Shown here: in pieces, positions 13,122 to 13,395 of the stretch | How the letters are laid out: every line of letters begins with the position of its first letter | Position numbering within the stretch: position 1 is the first letter of the stretch | Origin: Gammaproteobacteria bacterium | GTDB taxonomy: Bacteria; Pseudomonadota; Gammaproteobacteria; UBA4575 | Direction: 5' to 3' | DNA length: 13,395 nt | Assembly (NCBI GenBank): GCA_028281205.1 | Contig: JANQKJ010000104.1 | Span: 1 to 13,395, forward strand | Notes under the pieces: generated by a model | Seen by the model: the letters and a program-made list of their open reading frames with translations, nothing else | Told to the model about the DNA's origin: nothing | The model's database searches: none | Program-made: the position numbers and the translations under genes

Positions 13122-13352
13122 ATGGGATTTAGTAAGGAAGAAAAATCGGCGCTTCTTGAACTCAAGGGTGTTGGCCCCACAGTAGTTAAGCGCTTTGAAG
13201 AAATCGGCATTAATTCTTTCCAAGAATTGAAGAACTATAAAGCGGAAGATATCGTAGAAATGGTAGCGAGCATGCTTAACACCACATACTGGAAAAATAG
13301 TCCACAGGCAAAAAGCGCAATAAGCGCTGCCATTGAACGGACAAAACAGTGA
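13122..13352 (+). CDS. Small helix-hairpin-helix protein, likely integron cassette gene
   Basis: This 76-residue cytoplasmic protein has a helix-hairpin-helix motif at about 11-30 (LLELKGVGPTVVKRFEEIGI), where the GVGP turn is typical of non-sequence-specific DNA contact. A second helical half includes the conserved-looking YWKNSPQAKSAISAAIE. I recall short proteins of this type as frequent passengers of gene cassettes, which fits the decayed integron integrase 1.1 kb away and the attC-like repeat just upstream, but this recollection is unchecked. ATG 13122 is preceded by AGG (13112-13114) at normal spacing. Its stop TGA overlaps the GTG start of the next gene by two bases, implying translational coupling. 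Confidence 0.82.
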   Translation: MGFSKEEKSALLELKGVGPTVVKRFEEIGINSFQELKNYKAEDIVEMVASMLNTTYWKNSPQAKSAISAAIERTKQ

Positions 13353-13395
13353 AATACCATCAAGGAAGGCTGATTGATCATATCGGAGTTACTGA
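13349..13395 (+). CDS. Start of a VOC/glyoxalase-superfamily protein (cut by window end)
   Basis: A GTG at 13349-13351 overlaps the preceding TGA and opens a frame running to the window edge. The visible residues, MKYHQGRLIDHIGVT, resemble the N-terminus of VOC (glyoxalase/bleomycin resistance/dioxygenase) proteins, where a DH-[IV]-x-[LV]-x-V strand carries the first metal-binding His. Only 15 residues are visible, so the family call is tentative. The overlap with the HHH gene suggests both sit in one transcript, possibly one cassette. Confidence 0.5.
   Translation, partial: MKYHQGRLIDHIGVT

Overview
The window looks like chromosomal DNA of an AT-rich gammaproteobacterium. This rests on gene content: a PrpB-like lyase, a DMT-family exporter, a NorD/CbbO-type VWA protein, a PaaY-like protein and an integron-type integrase. 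The genus cannot be named from the sequence. No tRNA, rRNA, CRISPR array or intact insertion sequence is visible.

Layout. (1) Positions 1-1156, plus strand: the tail of an unrecognised protein ending at a clear terminator, then two exported proteins (an internally duplicated Cys-rich protein and a CAP/SCP-domain putative lipoprotein). (2) Positions 1157-1762: two tiny paralogous single-span membrane proteins of 33 and 32 residues, too short for routine gene calling. Both have good ribosome binding sites and their own strong terminators, and the first has a sigma-54-type promoter. Their W-x-I-x-D-P motif before a membrane span recalls light-harvesting alpha polypeptides, but the pigment-binding His is missing. 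(3) Positions 1777-6522: housekeeping and accessory genes. These are an isocitrate lyase/PEP mutase family enzyme (minus), an exported thioredoxin-like protein and a bicupin (plus), a DMT transporter (minus) and an exported DUF4139 protein (minus). (4) Positions 6621-11525: a tight four-gene plus-strand operon encoding a small VWA protein, a membrane-anchored J-domain protein, a large NorD/CbbO-like VWA protein and a class I/II aminotransferase. The MoxR-type AAA+ ATPase that normally partners NorD/CbbO is absent. (5) Positions 11514-13395: a decayed integron platform. A minus-strand integron integrase pseudogene has three in-frame stops, a lost N-terminal half and a catalytic His replaced by Tyr. 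It is followed by a PaaY-like gamma carbonic anhydrase family gene (minus), a gene-poor stretch with an attC-like inverted repeat, a small helix-hairpin-helix protein and the start of a VOC/glyoxalase-like protein that runs off the window.

The two most unusual items are the pair of tiny membrane proteins (with sigma-54-type control of the first) and the operon of two VWA proteins plus a J-protein without its ATPase. The integron remnant explains the different character of the right end. Every functional statement comes from motif reading by eye; no database search was possible.
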